A stretch of DNA of 14,323 nt from the NCBI GenBank assembly GCA_023397905.1, contig JAEWSZ010000223.1, positions 1-14,323 on the forward strand. The letters are read 5' to 3'. How positions within the stretch are numbered: the stretch's first letter is position 1; each line of letters begins with the position of its first letter. Shown here piece by piece: positions 12,295 through 14,323 of the stretch. This stretch comes from Bacillota bacterium. GTDB lineage: Bacteria; Bacillota; Clostridia; Acetivibrionales; DSM-1351. A program made the translations under genes and the position numbers. Under the pieces are notes generated by a model. It saw only the letters and a list, made by a program, of their open reading frames with translations. It ran no database searches and had not been told where the DNA came from.

Positions 12295-13128
12295 TTATTT
12301 TTTCCATTTCAGAATATGTCTGGTCAGCCTGCGCAGAATAAAATCAAGCAGCCACCCCACGACGCCTATTATGATCATATCCACGATAAGCTCGCTGGAT
12401 CTCATCAACTGCTGGGCATTGCTGATACGGTATCCGAGGCCTTCGCTGGAGGCCAGCATTTCAGCCGCAACCACCGACATCCACGCCATGCTGACTCCCA
12501 GCCTGAGTCCCACGAAAACAAAGGGAACCGCGGACGGAAAGTAGACTTTCATTATTAAGTCCCGTTTTTTAATGCCATATAAACGAGCAACCTCAAGATA
12601 ACCTCTATCCGTATTCCCGATTCCGTCTATGGTATTGAGCAACACCGGAAAGAAAGCTCCTTTTGCAATTAAAACGACCTTTGAAACATCACCCACCCCA
12701 AACCACAATATAATTATTGGAAGCCAGGCCAGGCCGGGAATCTGGCGGATCCCGTCAAATATGCCCGAAAAGAATTTATTTGCAAAAGCGGATATGCCCA
12801 TTAAAATACCAAATGAAAGTCCTGCAGCACATCCGAAAAAATACCCTCTCAGCACTCTTGACAAGCTTACCGACAGGTCTGAAAGCAAAATGCCCGAGTT
12901 TATCTGATCCGCCAGATTAATTACAACCGATTTGAGCGAAGGTATAATCATGGGAGGAAATATGTTCAGAACCGATACCACCTGCCAGAGTATCAAAAGT
13001 ATCAACGGAAACGAAATTGATATCAATAGGCTGAAAAAGCCCTTTTTCTCCCATAGCGTCCTCCGGCCCCCCTTATTTTTCAGAAGTCCGGCAGGCAGGC
13101 GTTCAGCTGATTCATTAAATCCTTCCAT
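12295..13128 (-). CDS. SsuC/TauC-type ABC transporter permease
   Basis: The protein has 277 residues, with a hydrophilic N-terminus, a first helix at about 32-53, and a BPD_transp_1 core of about five further helices (near 95-115, 130-145, 150-168, 203-225 and 249-266). The cytoplasmic EAA-type loop EVARLYGIKKRDLIMKVYFP at 179-198 contacts the ATPase. The ATG at 13128 is preferred over 13134 because GAGGT stands 7 bases before it and would be too close to the earlier ATG. It is the first gene after the 183-base gap with repeats, and may have its own promoter there. Confidence 0.92.
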   Translation of the reverse strand: MEGFNESAERLPAGLLKNKGGRRTLWEKKGFFSLLISISFPLILLILWQVVSVLNIFPPMIIPSLKSVVINLADQINSGILLSDLSVSLSRVLRGYFFGCAAGLSFGILMGISAFANKFFSGIFDGIRQIPGLAWLPIIILWFGVGDVSKVVLIAKGAFFPVLLNTIDGIGNTDRGYLEVARLYGIKKRDLIMKVYFPSAVPFVFVGLRLGVSMAWMSVVAAEMLASSEGLGYRISNAQQLMRSSELIVDMIIIGVVGWLLDFILRRLTRHILKWKK

Positions 13129-13179
13129 GTGCATTACCTCATTTCTGTAAACTACAATTATTTATGATTAACTTTACAT

Positions 13180-13276
13180 AACTTATAATTTGTATCTGAT
13201 TTTGGATTTGAATTTATATAACAGATAATTTGCATCTGTTTTTATACAATAAATACATATTTACTATGTATTTATT
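13180..13276 (-). promoter_or_regulatory. repeats and hairpin before the permease gene
   Basis: Two imperfect direct repeats of 24 bases (13180-13203 and 13220-13243; 20 of 24 equal) lie 40 bases apart, close to four helical turns. The second is a palindrome with arms 13220-13226 and 13234-13240. Nearer to the nitrogenase-like gene, a perfect 12-bp stem, 13248-13259 with 13265-13276, has loop TTTAC and no T-run after it. This looks like a control region with a paired operator, or an internal promoter region for the transporter. The very AT-rich sequence makes a single -10 box impossible to choose. Confidence 0.5.
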
Positions 13277-13317
13277 GGGAGACAATTCTAACGTTTTTTA
13301 TTTAAAATTTATTCTTT

Positions 13318-14323
13318 TTATGATGCGGAAATAATTGCATTGCAGTATTCTTCCAGATGAGCGAATATACCTGATACTCCCAACAGGCTTCTGCCAGAGA
13401 TAATTCTTTCTTCTATTGGAAGCGTTATGTAAAGGATCGGAATGTGAAGCTCTTCCGCTATATTCTTTTCCAGCTGGCTTCCCAGAATTATTTCAGGAGA
13501 AGCCTCCCTTATCTTTTCGGCTATCTTTTTGCCGTCCTCGGAATAGAAGAATTCCGTATTCTTGCCAAAGCCTTCGGAAATCAAGGTCCTTCCGGATTCG
13601 CTTACACTGTCCGTAACGATGACGGTTTTTACTATCTGTCCGAAGTCCTCTTCAAGAAATTTTCCCAGTGGAAGGGTAATATGCGAAGGCCCTACCAGCG
13701 CAACTTCTTTCTGGATATGGTGCCTGTAATAGTATGGGGCCAGTTTTGACAGATAGTACTGGTATCTATTCCTTTTACTCAGCTTTACAGCTTCTATGGT
13801 CCCGCGTTTGTGTTCATAGGCCGAAGCCAGCTTATCCAGTATTTCTTCGATCCCTTTAATGCCGTAAGGCAATTCTTCCATATACACATACGGGGTTTTG
13901 TACTTCCCCTCCAGATAACGTGCTATTTCCAGCCCCCAGTCTGTAAAGACCACATTCAGGCCCGCATTTCTTACCTGTTTCCAGTTTTGCACGGAGCTTT
14001 CGTAGCCAAACAGTACATTGGACTTCAAACCTGCCTCTCCGGCAAGTATGCCCAGTTCTTCCAGATTGCCCTCCCAATAGGGATCCAGACCCGGAGATAT
14101 TCCAAAAAAGTTAATCAATTCTCTGCCAACAGCCTCTCCGGAGCTATCGAGCTTATCCAGCCCGTCTATTATGCCTTTGGCAACTTTTATATAGGCGTCG
14201 AAGCTATGCCCTTTAAAGCCCGGAGTGCTTATATTTATTACCGGATACCCCTGTTCAACCGCCTCCTTGGTCATAGCACCTATATCGTCGCCCACTATTT
14301 CGGGTGCACAGCCGCTGACGACC
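13318..14323 (-). CDS. nitrogenase component-1-like subunit (NifK/NifD superfamily), 5' partial
   Basis: The gene runs off the right edge, and 334 codons are visible. The first visible residues include SGCAPEIVGDD, matching the conserved CxxExxGDD site of component-1 subunits that supplies a P-cluster Cys ligand in nitrogenase. INISTPGFKGHSFDAY, LPYGIKGIEEIL and the C-terminal LPIEERIISGRSLLGVSGIFAHLEE match the Oxidored_nitro (PF00148) fold, closer to the NifK-like side. After that Cys, only one more Cys is seen, near the C-terminus (EEYCNAI). Known members reduce N2, protochlorophyllide, Ni-sirohydrochlorin diamide or methylthio-alkanes, and the substrate here cannot be assigned. Perhaps 80-120 N-terminal residues and any Fe-protein partner lie outside the window. 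The genes downstream suggest an uptake-linked reductase. Confidence 0.85.
   Translation of the reverse strand, partial: VVSGCAPEIVGDDIGAMTKEAVEQGYPVINISTPGFKGHSFDAYIKVAKGIIDGLDKLDSSGEAVGRELINFFGISPGLDPYWEGNLEELGILAGEAGLKSNVLFGYESSVQNWKQVRNAGLNVVFTDWGLEIARYLEGKYKTPYVYMEELPYGIKGIEEILDKLASAYEHKRGTIEAVKLSKRNRYQYYLSKLAPYYYRHHIQKEVALVGPSHITLPLGKFLEEDFGQIVKTVIVTDSVSESGRTLISEGFGKNTEFFYSEDGKKIAEKIREASPEIILGSQLEKNIAEELHIPILYITLPIEERIISGRSLLGVSGIFAHLEEYCNAIISAS

Noticed and set aside
12035..12544. 169-codon plus-strand open frame opposite the ATPase/permease junction
   Set aside because: It is a shadow of two strongly supported transporter genes and has no matching motif of its own.
13248..13276. intrinsic terminator after the nitrogenase-like gene
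   Set aside because: The stem is AT-rich and no T-run follows it on the minus strand, so I list it as a regulatory hairpin instead.

Overview
The window looks like chromosomal DNA from an anaerobic, low-to-moderate GC member of the Firmicutes, most likely the Clostridia. The reasons are strong GGAGG-type ribosome binding sites before most genes, a tRNA with encoded CCA, clostridial-type small families (C_GCAxxG_C_C redox protein, DUF4180), a Gram-positive-style lipoprotein substrate-binding protein, and a nitrogenase-like subunit. Nothing in the sequence fixes the species.

Region 1 (1-2400) is an accessory segment. An intact tRNA-Thr(CGU) gene on the minus strand (2121-2195) has its last 37 bases repeated exactly at 252-288. 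The 1.8 kb between holds a DUF4143-type AAA ATPase with a consensus promoter overlapped by a 44-base palindrome, and a small excisionase-like HTH gene that appears frameshifted. This is the layout of a small tRNA-targeted island that has no integrase of its own.

Region 2 (2401-7509, all minus strand) holds a redox-active Cys-rich protein followed by an ACT-domain plus metallo-beta-lactamase-fold hydrolase, transcribed from a near-perfect sigma-70/A-type promoter. Upstream lies a membrane GGDEF-EAL cyclic-di-GMP protein with an extracytoplasmic substrate-binding-like sensor, followed by a DUF4180 protein.

Region 3 (7859-9021) holds a plus-strand MTA/SAH nucleosidase followed by a 446-base gap. 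The gap is filled by a long nested inverted-repeat element whose mismatches are almost all compatible with G-U pairing on the plus strand, so it may be a structured RNA, a MITE-like element, or both.

Region 4 (9019-14323, all minus strand) is the most interesting part. In transcription order it has a nitrogenase component-1-like subunit (5' end outside the window), an SsuC/TauC-type permease, an SsuB/TauB-type ATPase, an SsuA-type lipoprotein, and a radical SAM protein with an unusual CX8CX2C cluster motif. There are no visible NifB or molybdate-transport genes. I infer an uncharacterised nitrogenase-like reductase coupled to uptake of a small organic, possibly organosulfur, substrate. The nearby MTA/SAH nucleosidase fits either methylthio-compound metabolism or removal of 5'-deoxyadenosine made by the radical SAM enzyme. 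Both links are inference.
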